Assembly (NCBI GenBank): GCA_964389685.1
Contig: CAYMFM010000003.1
Coordinates: forward strand, 97,885-161,884
Direction of reading: 5' to 3'
Length of the DNA stretch: 64,000 bases
Source of the DNA: G020353115 sp964389685
GTDB lineage: Bacteria > Bacteroidota > Bacteroidia > Bacteroidales > VadinHA17
This document shows, piece by piece, positions 34,741-44,250 of this stretch. A program made the position numbers and the translations under genes. Within the stretch, counting starts at the first letter, position 1. The number at the start of each line of letters is the position of its first letter. The notes under the pieces are model-generated. The model was not told the DNA's origin and made no database searches. It saw nothing but the letters and a program-made list of their open reading frames with translations.

Positions 34741-36135
34741 GTGGATTTAAAAAAGATACATAGGGTATATTTTATTGGCATCGGAGGAATTGGAATGAGT
34801 GCCCTGGCCAGATATTTCCTGATGGGGGGATATGATATTGCCGGTTATGACCGAACGTCAACACCACTAACCGGTGAATTATCAAAAGAGGGGTGTCTCA
34901 TCCATTATCAAGACGACCTGACATTGATTCCGGATGAATTTAAAAAGCCTGAATCACGGAATACAACATTGATCGTTGTTACCCCTGCCATACCACCTGA
35001 CCATACCGAACTGACCTACTTTAAAAAACAATCGTTTACCATACTGAAACGATCCGAACTGCTTGGATTGATCACCCGGTATGCAAAAGGTATTGCCATT
35101 GCCGGAACACACGGAAAAACTACGGTTTCAACAATGATTGCTCATATTTTAAAGCAATCGGAACTGGATTGTACTGCTTTCCTTGGCGGAATATCAAAAA
35201 ATTATAACAGTAACCTGATCACCGGGAAAGGTGATCTTGTTGTAATGGAAGCGGATGAATATGACCGTTCATTCCTGAAGCTTTATCCGTGGATCGCTGT
35301 CATCACATCCGTGGATGCAGATCATCTGGATATTTATGGAAATTATCAAAACCTGGAAGAGGCATTCCTCAAATTCGTAAATCAGGTGAGTGAAGAAGGT
35401 AGTATCCTGTTAAAAAAAGGAGTGAAGATCAGCAGGAAAATACCGGAAAGGATCACCACCTATAGTTATTCGCTTGAAAAAGAAGCCGACTTCTATGCAG
35501 CAAATATCAGGAGAAAAGGTCATTACTATCTGTTTGATGCAGTAACCCCAAATTCCAGGATTGAAAATATCCACCTGGGCTACGCTGGACTGATGAATGT
35601 TGAAAATGCAATGGCGGCAATTGGGGTAGCATCACTCTTGAAAGTGCCGGTTGAAACAATCAAAAAAGCACTGCTTCATTTCTCCGGAGTGAAACGAAGA
35701 TTCGATATCCAACTGTGCCATGAAGATCTGGTTTTTATTGATGATTATGCCCACCATCCGGAAGAAATAAAACGATGTATCATGGCGGTTCGTGAACTGT
35801 TTCCGGGAAGAATGATAACCGGGATTTTTCAACCGCACCTTTTCAGCAGAACGAGAGATTTTGCCGCTGAATTTGCCCGCAGCCTGGAACTTCTGGATCG
35901 ATTGATCCTCCTGGAAATATATCCGGCAAGGGAAAGCCCCATGGAAGGGGTTAACGCTAAGCTGATTCTGGATCAAACGAACATGGTAAATAAATTGCTC
36001 TGCTCAAAAGCAGAGTTGATCCGGATCATTGAAAAGGAAAATGTTGATGTAGTGGTTACTATGGGTGCTGGAGATATCGATAAACTGGTTGATCCAATAC
36101 GGGAAATTTTAATGAAACGGGGAAAAGGGAAATAG
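34741..36135 (+). CDS. murC: UDP-N-acetylmuramate--L-alanine ligase MurC
   Basis: A 464-residue Mur ligase that begins the stem peptide by adding L-alanine. The start codon is GTG at 34741. The nucleotide-binding N-terminus is YFIGIGGIGMSALARYF, the ATP loop AGTHGKTTVSTMIAH, and the Mur motifs include VMEADEYDRSFLKL and VDADHLDIYG. The C-terminal domain has IDDYAHHPEEIK and FQPHLFSRT. The order murG-murC-ftsQ-ftsA-ftsZ is as in most bacteria, without murB or ddl. Confidence 0.97.
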   Translation: MDLKKIHRVYFIGIGGIGMSALARYFLMGGYDIAGYDRTSTPLTGELSKEGCLIHYQDDLTLIPDEFKKPESRNTTLIVVTPAIPPDHTELTYFKKQSFTILKRSELLGLITRYAKGIAIAGTHGKTTVSTMIAHILKQSELDCTAFLGGISKNYNSNLITGKGDLVVMEADEYDRSFLKLYPWIAVITSVDADHLDIYGNYQNLEEAFLKFVNQVSEEGSILLKKGVKISRKIPERITTYSYSLEKEADFYAANIRRKGHYYLFDAVTPNSRIENIHLGYAGLMNVENAMAAIGVASLLKVPVETIKKALLHFSGVKRRFDIQLCHEDLVFIDDYAHHPEEIKRCIMAVRELFPGRMITGIFQPHLFSRTRDFAAEFARSLELLDRLILLEIYPARESPMEGVNAKLILDQTNMVNKLLCSKAELIRIIEKENVDVVVTMGAGDIDKLVDPIREILMKRGKGK

Positions 36136-36144
36136 ATTATTGCG

Positions 36145-36921
36145 ATGAAAAAACTGAAAAACATATTGATCGCTTTCGGTATACTGTGTTACCTCATCGT
36201 GGTACTGGGATTAACGGGTGAAAATTCAAAAAGCAGGATCTGTAATAAAATTGATATCAACATCACCGATTCAATGGAAAATGGATTCATCACTTCAGAG
36301 GAGGTATTGGAACTGGTTCTTCAAAACAATGACAAATTGTTAGGATACCCGATCGGTCTGATCAATTCGGAAAAAATGGAGACAACATTGAAACAGCATT
36401 CATCGATAAAAAGTGCCGAGGTCTTTGTCTGTGCCGACGGATCACTCAATATTGATATTGAACAACGCAAAGCAATATTACGGATCATTGATAATAACAA
36501 GGAAAGTTACTATCTCTCTGCCGATGGTGCAATAATTCCCTGGTCCAAGAGATTTACCATGCGGGTACTGGTGGCTAACGGCTATATCACCGATAACTTC
36601 AATCATAACAGGGTGAACTATGTAACCCAGGCAGGGGAAGAAAACAGGACCAAAGGACTGTATGATATAGCAAAATACATCGATAGCAACCCATTCTGGA
36701 AAGCACAAATTGAGCAAATTTATGTAAGCAGATCAGGAGAGCTTGAGTTGATACCACGAGTCGGACCCCATGTTATACAATTCGGTGGTCCGGATGATGT
36801 GGAAAAGAAATTCCAAAAACTGCTTGCCTTTTACCAGCAGGGACTTAGCAGAAACAGCTGGAATAGATATGAAATCATAAACTTGAAATACGAGGGGCAA
36901 ATCGTTTGCACCCTGCGGTAA
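36145..36921 (+). CDS. ftsQ: Cell division protein FtsQ
   Basis: A 258-residue bitopic protein with an N-terminal transmembrane helix (about residues 5-24, ILIAFGILCYLIVVLGLTG). A POTRA domain follows (about 38-110, ITDSMENGFITSEEVLELVL) and then the beta domain. Sequence conservation is low, and the call rests on fold pattern and its place between murC (9 bases) and ftsA (44 bases). FtsQ recruits FtsL and FtsB-like proteins to the divisome. Confidence 0.9.
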   Translation: MKKLKNILIAFGILCYLIVVLGLTGENSKSRICNKIDINITDSMENGFITSEEVLELVLQNNDKLLGYPIGLINSEKMETTLKQHSSIKSAEVFVCADGSLNIDIEQRKAILRIIDNNKESYYLSADGAIIPWSKRFTMRVLVANGYITDNFNHNRVNYVTQAGEENRTKGLYDIAKYIDSNPFWKAQIEQIYVSRSGELELIPRVGPHVIQFGGPDDVEKKFQKLLAFYQQGLSRNSWNRYEIINLKYEGQIVCTLR

Positions 36922-36965
36922 GAAAAATTCAAAAAATTGAAGTAATAAGATAAAACCAGATCATT

Positions 36966-38270
36966 ATGAATGCCAATGAACAATTCGTAGCTGCAATCGA
37001 TATTGGAACAACAAAGATTGTATCCATTGTCGGACAAAAAAAGGAAAATGGTAAACTGGAAGTCCTTGGGTTGAGCAGGGCTCCTTCAAAAGGCGTCAAA
37101 CGCGGAGTGGTCCTAAACATTGAAGAGACTGTTAATGCCATAAAGAGTACGGTTGAGGATGTTCAGTTACGCTCGGGTATCATGTTTTCAAATGTGTATG
37201 TTGGCATCGCCGGTCAGCATATAAAAAGTGTGAGAAACCGGGGCTATATCAACAGGGATAGTCGTGATGAGGAGATCACAAAGGAAGATATTATCAAATT
37301 GATAGAAGATATGTATAAAATCCCAATCGATGTTGGAGAAGAGATTATTCATGTGTTGCCCCAGAATTTTATCGTCGATAATGAAATCGGTGTAAAGAAT
37401 CCTATAGGCATGTCGGGCCGTCGGCTGGAAGCCAATTTCCATATTGTGATTGGTCAGGTTGCATCAGCAAAAAATATTGAAAAATGCGTGAACCGGGTTG
37501 GTCTGGAAATCAATGAACTGATCCTTGAACCACTGGCATCTTCAGAAGCGGTATTGACTGAAGATGAAAAGGAGGCCGGGGTCGCACTGGTTGATATCGG
37601 TGGGGGAACAACCGATGTGGCAGTCTATTACGATAGCATTGTCAGACATACTGCCGTCATCCCGTTTGGAGGAAACGTGGTAACCAAAGATATTAAAGAG
37701 GGTTGTGCTATACTGAACCGCCAGGCCGAATCCCTGAAGATACAATTTGGCTCAGCCCTCGGCGATATCGCCCCGGAAGATAAAGTGGTTACTATCCCCG
37801 GAATCAGTGGTAGGGATCCGAAAGAGATATCGTTTAAGAGCCTGGCCTATATCATCCAATCCAGAATGGAGGAGATCATCGATGCAGTTGCCTTTGAAAT
37901 TGAAAATTCGGGATACTATGAGAAATTGTCCGGTGGCATTGTCCTGACCGGTGGAGGTGCATTGTTACGCCACTTGCCTCAGCTGGTAAAATTCAAAACC
38001 GGAATGGATGTAAGAATTGGATTCCCTAATGAACACCTGACCGGTGAAGTGTCCGACGATATCAATCACCCCATGTACTCCACAAGCATTGGACTGGTCT
38101 TGAAGGGGTATGAATACCTGAGGAATAAATATGGACTGGAAGGAGAGCATGGGTCGGGTGAACAGAAAGGGAAAAAGGAGAGGGGAGAACCCCTGGAAGG
38201 AGGGAAACTGTTTGAAAGATGGAAAAAGACCCTCACCGAAATATTTGCAGAAAACGATGCTAAAATGTAG
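36966..38270 (+). CDS. ftsA: Cell division protein FtsA
   Basis: A 434-residue actin-like ATPase that tethers FtsZ to the membrane. The phosphate-1 motif is AAIDIGTTKIVSIVG, phosphate-2 VALVDIGGGTTDVAVY, and the adenosine motif GGIVLTGGGALLRHL. After a charged, Gly/Lys-rich linker (GLEGEHGSGEQKGKKERGE) the C-terminus is an amphipathic helix (KLFERWKKTLTEIFAEN), the expected membrane-targeting sequence. ftsZ follows after 83 bases. Confidence 0.97.
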   Translation: MNANEQFVAAIDIGTTKIVSIVGQKKENGKLEVLGLSRAPSKGVKRGVVLNIEETVNAIKSTVEDVQLRSGIMFSNVYVGIAGQHIKSVRNRGYINRDSRDEEITKEDIIKLIEDMYKIPIDVGEEIIHVLPQNFIVDNEIGVKNPIGMSGRRLEANFHIVIGQVASAKNIEKCVNRVGLEINELILEPLASSEAVLTEDEKEAGVALVDIGGGTTDVAVYYDSIVRHTAVIPFGGNVVTKDIKEGCAILNRQAESLKIQFGSALGDIAPEDKVVTIPGISGRDPKEISFKSLAYIIQSRMEEIIDAVAFEIENSGYYEKLSGGIVLTGGGALLRHLPQLVKFKTGMDVRIGFPNEHLTGEVSDDINHPMYSTSIGLVLKGYEYLRNKYGLEGEHGSGEQKGKKERGEPLEGGKLFERWKKTLTEIFAENDAKM

Positions 38271-38353
38271 TGAAACTCATTTCCCCGGATTCTGCAATAT
38301 GAACGAACAACATAATGCCGATTCTGAATATGAAACCGTAAAACAGTATAACC

Positions 38354-39823
38354 ATGGCAGAAGATTTAATGAATTTTGATCTACCGGTTGAACGATCCTC
38401 GATAATTAAGGTCATCGGAATAGGGGGTGGAGGAAGTAATGCAGTAAATCATATGTTTCAGCAGGGAATAAAAGATGTAAATTTTGTGGTCTGTAATACC
38501 GATGCCCAGGCCCTGAATAATAGCCCTGTACCGGTGAAAATACAGATTGGAGAAGCGATAACGGAAGGCAGAGGTGCCGGCAATAAACCCGAAATTGGCA
38601 GACAGGCTGCTATGGAAAACCTGGATGACATTATGGAAGCCATTTCCAGTAATACCAAAATGGTCTTCTTAACGGCAGGCATGGGAGGAGGTACCGGCAC
38701 CGGAGCTGCCCCCGTGATTGCTGAAGCTACCAAAGAAGCAGGTATCCTTACAGTGGCCATTGTTACCATCCCTTTTCGGTTTGAAGGACAACAGAGAATT
38801 AACCAGGCCATTGATGGGATTAATGAGCTGAAAGAACGTGTCGATTCACTCCTGGTGATCAACAATGAAAAACTCAGGGAGATCCACGGAGACCTGAAAC
38901 TCTCCGAAGCATTTTCAAGAGCAGACAATATATTGACGATCGCGGCAAAAGGTATTGCTGAAATCATCACGGTCCATGGATACGTTAATGTGGATTTTGC
39001 AGACGTTGAGACCGTAATGTATAACTCTGGCGTCGCAATTATGGGATCCGGAACCGCCGAAGGTGAAAACCGTGCAGTATGTGCTATTGAAGAAGCACTG
39101 AATTCCCCATTGCTTAACTCCAACGATATTACGGGAGCGAAAAGCATCCTGTTGAATATAACATCCGGTGAAAATGAAATCAGCATGGATGAAGTGGGGG
39201 AAATTACAGATTATGTAAATGGGGTAGCCGCAGCTGAGGCATTGATCATCTGGGGAACAAGCCTCGATAATACCCTCGGAAGGACAATCTGTGTGACCAT
39301 CATCGCAACAGGTTTTGAACCACATAGCATTCCCGAACTTTATGCCCGCCGTAAAACAAAGGATTTTGTATCACTTAAGGAGAATAGTAAAACCAATGTA
39401 AGGGATGATTATGTTTTTGATAGCGATATGGATAAAATAACTAATAGAGGAAGAGATGAATCGCAGAGTACTATTGATTTTGATCTGACCTATACGGATG
39501 AAGATACCGAATTAAAGAAAGAGAATCGGAAAAGTAGCAGAAGTACCGCTGAAGAGATGGAGGAACAATCCAGCAGAAGAATACAGCAGTTAAAAAGTTC
39601 ACACAACCTGTTAAAAGAGAAAGGACTGAAATTCAAGGAAGTAGAAGACAATATCGATGAGCTTGAGGATGAACCGGCTTATGTGAGGAAAAATATCAGG
39701 ATCCGGGACACTGAACATTCATCGAAATCGAAAGTCTCAAAATATTCCTTGAGTGATGAAGAAGAGGACAAAGAGACCAGATTAAGATCTGATAATGCCT
39801 ATCTTCACGATAACGTGGATTAA
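38354..39823 (+). CDS. ftsZ: Cell division GTPase FtsZ
   Basis: A 489-residue tubulin homologue that forms the Z ring. GTP-binding parts are IGIGGGGSNAVNHM, the tubulin signature GMGGGTGTGAAPVI and the T7 loop NVDFADVETVM. The globular core ends near residue 330 and is followed by a long, highly charged linker of about 150 residues. The C-terminal peptide LHDNVD differs from the proteobacterial KIPAFLRKQ-type tail and matches that of Bacteroidota FtsZ. It is the last gene of the dcw cluster; a hairpin lies just after the stop. Confidence 0.98.
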   Translation: MAEDLMNFDLPVERSSIIKVIGIGGGGSNAVNHMFQQGIKDVNFVVCNTDAQALNNSPVPVKIQIGEAITEGRGAGNKPEIGRQAAMENLDDIMEAISSNTKMVFLTAGMGGGTGTGAAPVIAEATKEAGILTVAIVTIPFRFEGQQRINQAIDGINELKERVDSLLVINNEKLREIHGDLKLSEAFSRADNILTIAAKGIAEIITVHGYVNVDFADVETVMYNSGVAIMGSGTAEGENRAVCAIEEALNSPLLNSNDITGAKSILLNITSGENEISMDEVGEITDYVNGVAAAEALIIWGTSLDNTLGRTICVTIIATGFEPHSIPELYARRKTKDFVSLKENSKTNVRDDYVFDSDMDKITNRGRDESQSTIDFDLTYTDEDTELKKENRKSSRSTAEEMEEQSSRRIQQLKSSHNLLKEKGLKFKEVEDNIDELEDEPAYVRKNIRIRDTEHSSKSKVSKYSLSDEEEDKETRLRSDNAYLHDNVD

Positions 39824-39836
39824 AAAGTGTATCCTG

Positions 39837-39856
39837 CAGGTACAAAATAGTACCTG
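39837..39856. terminator. Hairpin after ftsZ, possible end of the dcw transcript
   Basis: CAGGTAC, a 6-base loop AAAATA and GTACCTG form a perfect 7-bp stem 14 bases after the ftsZ stop. There is no run of T after it, so intrinsic termination is uncertain. Confidence 0.4.
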
Positions 39857-39993
39857 TAACTATGCGTGCGTTCGATATAAAATTTCCATGTTAAACAAAA
39901 GAGTTTGCTGGAAAGGCGGATGGGAAAACGATCGCCGATACGATCCGTGCAATTCTGTCAGATTGATTTAGCTGTCAATCCGGGATGTTCCAT

Positions 39994-40010
39994 GCCTGCT
40001 GAAGGCAGGC
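39994..40010. repeat. GCCTGC..GGCAGGC inverted repeat, third copy
   Basis: GCCTGCT and GGCAGGC surround a 3-base loop with one mismatch in the arms. It lies between the convergent ftsZ and foldase genes and is related to the palindromes at 6370-6389 and 18746-18764. Confidence 0.5.
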
Positions 40011-40029
40011 TTGTTTCGTATGCAAATCC

Positions 40030-42147
40030 CTAATAAAACTTAGACCGGTTGTCAACAATATTAGCTGCCTCTTTCAGGGCTTCAAATGCCTCATAATTTG
40101 CCCTGACCCTGAAACTGGAAGCTAATCTTAAACGCATGATTTCAAGGTTATTGCTCTCCGGCTCTTCAATCTCATTTACCTCAATAACATATACCCCATT
40201 CGTTCCCTTGATCGGTTCCGAAACAGTGTTCGGGGGAAGATTTACTGCTGTAGCAATAACAGCGGGTTCAATCCCTGCACCGGGAATTGAAAATGAGTTA
40301 AATGTTATGTCATTGGCTTCTGAAATATCCAGGTTCATGGTCGATGCAAGCTCTTCCAGGGATTCAACACCCGAAAGATTTGAACGGAACTCCTGAGCAA
40401 TCATTTCAGCCTTTTTTTCTTTCCTGACATTTAACTCAACATCAGCACGAACCTGGCTGAAAGGAGCAATACCTTCTTCCTTAACCTCTGTAGCATAAGT
40501 AACAATAAATTTATCTCCCAGTTCAAAAATAGCCTGCTCGTTGAAATCGAGAACGATCTCCCCTGGATCGGTTTCAAAAATAGCCCGTATCAAAGGACGT
40601 GGTGATTCAAGACCCGGTATGACTTTATCATCCCGTTTAATGTTGTTTGCTATTCTTTTTTCTAACTGCTCTTCAATGATTGATTGATTGAATTCTTCGT
40701 AGGAATAGGATAATCCTGCAAATCTGCTGGTTTCAGCATAAACATCCTGGTAAGTGGTTGTGCTGGGTTCAATTTTACGCTCAATCGTCCCGATCTTATA
40801 CTTGGTAACGGAAGGACCCTGTTCAAGGATCTCAATGATATGAAATCCATACTGAGTTTCAGCAACGGTAATATCACCCGGTTTGCCTTCGAAGCAGGCA
40901 TCGTTGAAAGGTTGTATCATAAGTCCTTCCCTGAACCAACCCAGATCGCCATCCAATTGTGCTGATCCCTGATCATCAGAATTCAGCATAGCCAGTAATC
41001 CAAAATCCGTCCCCTTCTCAATAAGATTTTTCAAACTGTCTGCTTTCTGTTTTGCCTCTTCATAAGGAAAATTCTGATTTGGAGTAATTAAAATATGACG
41101 CGCATGTACAGAATCGGGAAGTGTGTTTATCTCAACTAATTTCGAAATCTTGTATGTTTCATTTTCAAAGTAGGGCCCGTAAACATCACCAACAGAAGCC
41201 GTTGCAACAAATTCACGGATCATCTCAGGGACTTCATCCAAGGTTAAGTTTGTGTTATTAAATGGATTGTCAGAGGAGAGATTGACAAATTGCTCCACAT
41301 TATTTGCCTTCCGAAATTCATCAACAATGCTGTTGATCCAATTTTCTGTAGCTTTTATGTCAGCAGCTGATGGGACTACATCAAAGGCCACATATTCAAT
41401 GTTTCTTGAGGCAGTCTGTTTGTAATCCCGCTGATTATTTCGGTAGTATTTTTGAAGTTCGGCCTCAGTAAATGTGATTGAACTATCAGGAATAGAGGTG
41501 AGTCGTTTTACTATATAGCCGAAATTTACCTTCTTATTGCTTGCCACCCTTTCTTCTGCAGCTTCCAGACCGGTAACATAGAGCCCTTGCCTGATCAGGT
41601 TGTTGTATTTGGTGAATTCCCGGTCCTGGAGGATCTCATTTTCGAGGAACAACCAGTATGCCCTTTGGGCAGGGTCACTGTCAAGCGTTTTTAAAAATTG
41701 CATTAAACCAGCCCTGTTAAGCTGCCCTGTTTGGGGATCGGTAAACAGTTGCTGAATTAAGGGATGTGGTTCCGCACCCTGCACCAGGTCAAACATCTCG
41801 TCTGAACTGACCGTCACGCCAAGCTCCTCCAATTCCTCGTTGAGAACATATTCGCGGATCAGTTGCTGCCAGGTCTGTTCCCGGATACTTTCAACCATCT
41901 CTTCATCCATGGTTGTCTGTCCGGTAAGCTTATATATTTCTGTTAGGTTCTCCACTCTTTCATCAAATAACTGATAAGAGATCGATTTCCCATTAATCTC
42001 AGCAATCTCATAGATCTTTTTTGTTCGGAAAGCAGGACCGCTTCCCTGTCCGAAAAAGTCACCCAGAACAAAAGCGAGCAATGCCAGTCCAATAATTACT
42101 GCAACCAGTACGCCTGCTCTATCGCGAATGTATTGTAATGTTGCCAT
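40030..42147 (-). CDS. SurA/PpiD-like periplasmic peptidyl-prolyl isomerase
   Basis: A 705-residue membrane-anchored foldase. One N-terminal transmembrane helix (about 11-31, AGVLVAVIIGLALLAFVLGD) is followed by a SurA-N-like chaperone domain. A parvulin domain sits at about 345-450 (HARHILITPNQNFPYEEAKQ, then GDLGWFREGLMI and ETQYGFHIIEILEQG). A second, degenerate C-terminal part follows. The architecture matches PpiD and the Bacteroidota PPIase of this conserved cluster. It probably helps outer-membrane proteins fold as they leave the translocon. It is the last gene of the leftward envelope block, 48 bases after the CNNM/CBS gene. Confidence 0.92.
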   Translation of the reverse strand: MATLQYIRDRAGVLVAVIIGLALLAFVLGDFFGQGSGPAFRTKKIYEIAEINGKSISYQLFDERVENLTEIYKLTGQTTMDEEMVESIREQTWQQLIREYVLNEELEELGVTVSSDEMFDLVQGAEPHPLIQQLFTDPQTGQLNRAGLMQFLKTLDSDPAQRAYWLFLENEILQDREFTKYNNLIRQGLYVTGLEAAEERVASNKKVNFGYIVKRLTSIPDSSITFTEAELQKYYRNNQRDYKQTASRNIEYVAFDVVPSAADIKATENWINSIVDEFRKANNVEQFVNLSSDNPFNNTNLTLDEVPEMIREFVATASVGDVYGPYFENETYKISKLVEINTLPDSVHARHILITPNQNFPYEEAKQKADSLKNLIEKGTDFGLLAMLNSDDQGSAQLDGDLGWFREGLMIQPFNDACFEGKPGDITVAETQYGFHIIEILEQGPSVTKYKIGTIERKIEPSTTTYQDVYAETSRFAGLSYSYEEFNQSIIEEQLEKRIANNIKRDDKVIPGLESPRPLIRAIFETDPGEIVLDFNEQAIFELGDKFIVTYATEVKEEGIAPFSQVRADVELNVRKEKKAEMIAQEFRSNLSGVESLEELASTMNLDISEANDITFNSFSIPGAGIEPAVIATAVNLPPNTVSEPIKGTNGVYVIEVNEIEEPESNNLEIMRLRLASSFRVRANYEAFEALKEAANIVDNRSKFY

Positions 42148-42195
42148 AAAAACGTCTTTTTACTCGAAAATTTCAGGCAGCAAATATAAAAAAAA

Positions 42196-43464
42196 TTAAC
42201 GGTATAATCTGGTTTTCCTGAATTTAACGAGTTCTAACCGGGTCTCAGAAACCTGAAGAACTTTGATTTCATAGGGTCCAATGATGATCCGTTGATTCAG
42301 TTTAGGAATGCTTTCGTGATGAAAAAAAATAAAACCGGCAAGGGTTTCATACTCTTCCTCCTTCGGGAGATCCAATCCATACTTTTCATTCAGGTAGTCA
42401 ATCTCTAACCGACCGGAAAAAATAAATTCCGATTCACTGATCTGCTTGTCGATTAATGCTGAAGTATCATGCTCATCTTCAATCTCACCAAATATCTCTT
42501 CAAGAATATCTTCAATGGTTACCATTCCGGAAGTGCCTCCGAACTCATCAACTACCACGGCGATGCTTTTATTTTCTTCGACGAATAATTCGAGCAGTTT
42601 GTTTGCCGGCATGGTCTCGGGCACAATGGATACTGGAATAACTTTTGTTTTGATGCTTTCGGGGTTTTTGAACAGATCTTTTAAATGGAAATAACCGATA
42701 ATATTGTCGATGTTCTCTTTATAGATCAGGATTTTTGACAAACCATTATCAATGAAGGCAAGTTTGAGTTCTTCCATGGAGTTGTTCTCTTCAAGAGCAA
42801 TAATCTCAGTTCGGGGTACCATGCACTCCCTCAATTTTACATTCGAGAAATCAAGAGCATTTTGAAAAATTTTGATATCATGCGCTTCTTCCTCTTCCGC
42901 CTCAACCATTTTCTGACTCTCACTGAGCAGGGAATCCAGATCCAATTTGCTGAACACCTGAATCTCCGGTTTTTCCATATTTTTTATGTTGAAAAAAAAC
43001 CGTAACAGGATACTTCCCAAAAGGATCGTCAGTTTACTGATTGGATAAAAAAGAAAGAAAAAGAACAACACAGGAAGACTTAACAGGTTTAAAAATCCAT
43101 TTGGATTTAGCCGGAATAATGCTTTTGGCAGGAACTCTGCTGAAATAAGGATAACAAATGTGGATAATACCGTTTGGATGAGCAGGATACTGATTTCCGA
43201 TTCAGTTACCAGGGCAATAACGGGTTTAAGCAGAATCGCCATGAAGATTCCAAAAATTACAAGGGCGATATTGTTCCCGATCAGCATGGTTACAATATAT
43301 TGTCCCGGATTGGCTGCAAAAATGGAAATGATCCTGGAGGTAAAGGTATCCTGTTTCTTGTCCAGCTCAATCCTTAACTTATTGGCGGAGATAAAGGCAA
43401 TTTCCATACCGGAGAAGAAAGCAGAAAACAGGATGGCTATAAGAATGATGAAAACCCCACTCAT
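42196..43464 (-). CDS. CNNM/CorC-family membrane protein with CBS domains (GldE-like)
   Basis: A 422-residue protein with an N-terminal DUF21 (CNNM) membrane domain of about three to four helices (MSGVFIILIAILFSAFFSGM). A pair of CBS domains follows at about 200-325, including MVPRTEIIALEENNSMEELK and VDEFGGTSGMVTIEDILEEI. A C-terminal CorC/HlyC transporter-associated domain ends the protein. Members are linked to magnesium or other divalent-cation export; in gliding Bacteroidota the orthologue is called GldE. No other gliding genes are visible here. Its start overlaps the stop of the small membrane-protein gene by 4 bases. Confidence 0.9.
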   Translation of the reverse strand: MSGVFIILIAILFSAFFSGMEIAFISANKLRIELDKKQDTFTSRIISIFAANPGQYIVTMLIGNNIALVIFGIFMAILLKPVIALVTESEISILLIQTVLSTFVILISAEFLPKALFRLNPNGFLNLLSLPVLFFFFLFYPISKLTILLGSILLRFFFNIKNMEKPEIQVFSKLDLDSLLSESQKMVEAEEEEAHDIKIFQNALDFSNVKLRECMVPRTEIIALEENNSMEELKLAFIDNGLSKILIYKENIDNIIGYFHLKDLFKNPESIKTKVIPVSIVPETMPANKLLELFVEENKSIAVVVDEFGGTSGMVTIEDILEEIFGEIEDEHDTSALIDKQISESEFIFSGRLEIDYLNEKYGLDLPKEEEYETLAGFIFFHHESIPKLNQRIIIGPYEIKVLQVSETRLELVKFRKTRLYR

Positions 43465-43679
43465 GTTGAATCAGTTTTGTTGTTCTTCTTTTCACTCTTT
43501 CTCAAGCTTCTTCTGAAAAAGAACATCAGGAATGCGATGAGGGTGATGATAAAAAAGAGATAACTCTCGCGGAATGATCCATCGATGTATGTTTTATGGA
43601 TTCCTGAAACGACACTGATGATTGCTACAACAAACCAGACCGTTTCAAGAATCTTGTTCCGATTAAAATTCCTCTTCAA
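43461..43679 (-). CDS. Small two-helix membrane protein overlapping lptC
   Basis: About 72 residues from a TTG start at 43679: LKRNFNRNKILETVWFVVAI, with two transmembrane helices (about 11-27 and 36-56) and a basic tail (RRSLRKSEKKNNKTDST). The open frame continues upstream to an ATG at 43748, but that would overlap lptC by 86 bases. The TTG overlaps it by only 17, has AGGGG about 10 bases upstream, and lies just before the clear protein-like part. It overlaps the CNNM gene by 4 bases. The function is unknown; conservation of position beside lptC in related genomes is expected but not tested here. Confidence 0.7.
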   Translation of the reverse strand: MKRNFNRNKILETVWFVVAIISVVSGIHKTYIDGSFRESYLFFIITLIAFLMFFFRRSLRKSEKKNNKTDST

Positions 43680-44250
43680 GGTAAATGGTCCCCTTTGGTT
43701 TTTTAATGACCCAATCTGTAAAATCCTGATTCGCTTCAAGCCCTTCACCGAAAAGAACTTCGTCAGATGTGGTGATTTTTACAAACCGGGTGGAGTATAT
43801 TAATCCTTTCTCTTCATCCCAGAAAAGAAGGTCCGTATTCAGCAACTCACCATGAACATTAATGGCAACGACACTATCCCTTGCCTCCCAGAGCTTCTGC
43901 ATTTCATAGTAAATTGCAAAGTTGGCTGTAAGCTGTGAACTCACATTAGCCTGATCATCATAGAATAGGACCTCTATTCCTTGTGGAAATTCCATGTAAG
44001 GTTCACTTGCATTCCCGTAACGCCTCAACTCGGCTGCCTTAATCCGTATCTGGATCTTTGCCGAATCGCTGTAAATACTTTCGACATGATAAATCGATTC
44101 GGTTGGTAAGTCAGTAACACGGGTCAGCGTATTGATTACTTCAATATCGTTTTTACAGGAAAAAAAGAGCCATGTACTCACCAAGGTGAGCAAAAGGACA
44201 CTTTTTGAATTACATACGGTTAGAGGATGATGGGTTGATCTATCCAACAC
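43663..44250 (-). CDS. lptC: LPS export system protein LptC
   Basis: A 195-residue LptC from a GTG start that shares its first base with the last base of the upstream TPR gene's TAG stop. The N-terminus is a lipoprotein-like signal (VLLLTLVSTWLFFSC) instead of the transmembrane anchor of E. coli LptC. The beta-jellyroll repeats include ESIYSDSAKIQIRIKAAELR, MEFPQGIEVLFYDDQANVSS and TRFVKITTSDEVLFGEGLEA, typical of LptC. It would pass LPS from LptF/LptG to LptA; those partners are not in the window. Confidence 0.88.
   Translation of the reverse strand: MLDRSTHHPLTVCNSKSVLLLTLVSTWLFFSCKNDIEVINTLTRVTDLPTESIYHVESIYSDSAKIQIRIKAAELRRYGNASEPYMEFPQGIEVLFYDDQANVSSQLTANFAIYYEMQKLWEARDSVVAINVHGELLNTDLLFWDEEKGLIYSTRFVKITTSDEVLFGEGLEANQDFTDWVIKKPKGTIYLEEEF

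Noticed and set aside
38458..39186. 242-residue minus-strand frame opposite ftsZ
   Set aside because: It is the antisense of a strongly conserved FtsZ core, Ser/Ile-rich without any domain, and has no upstream signals.
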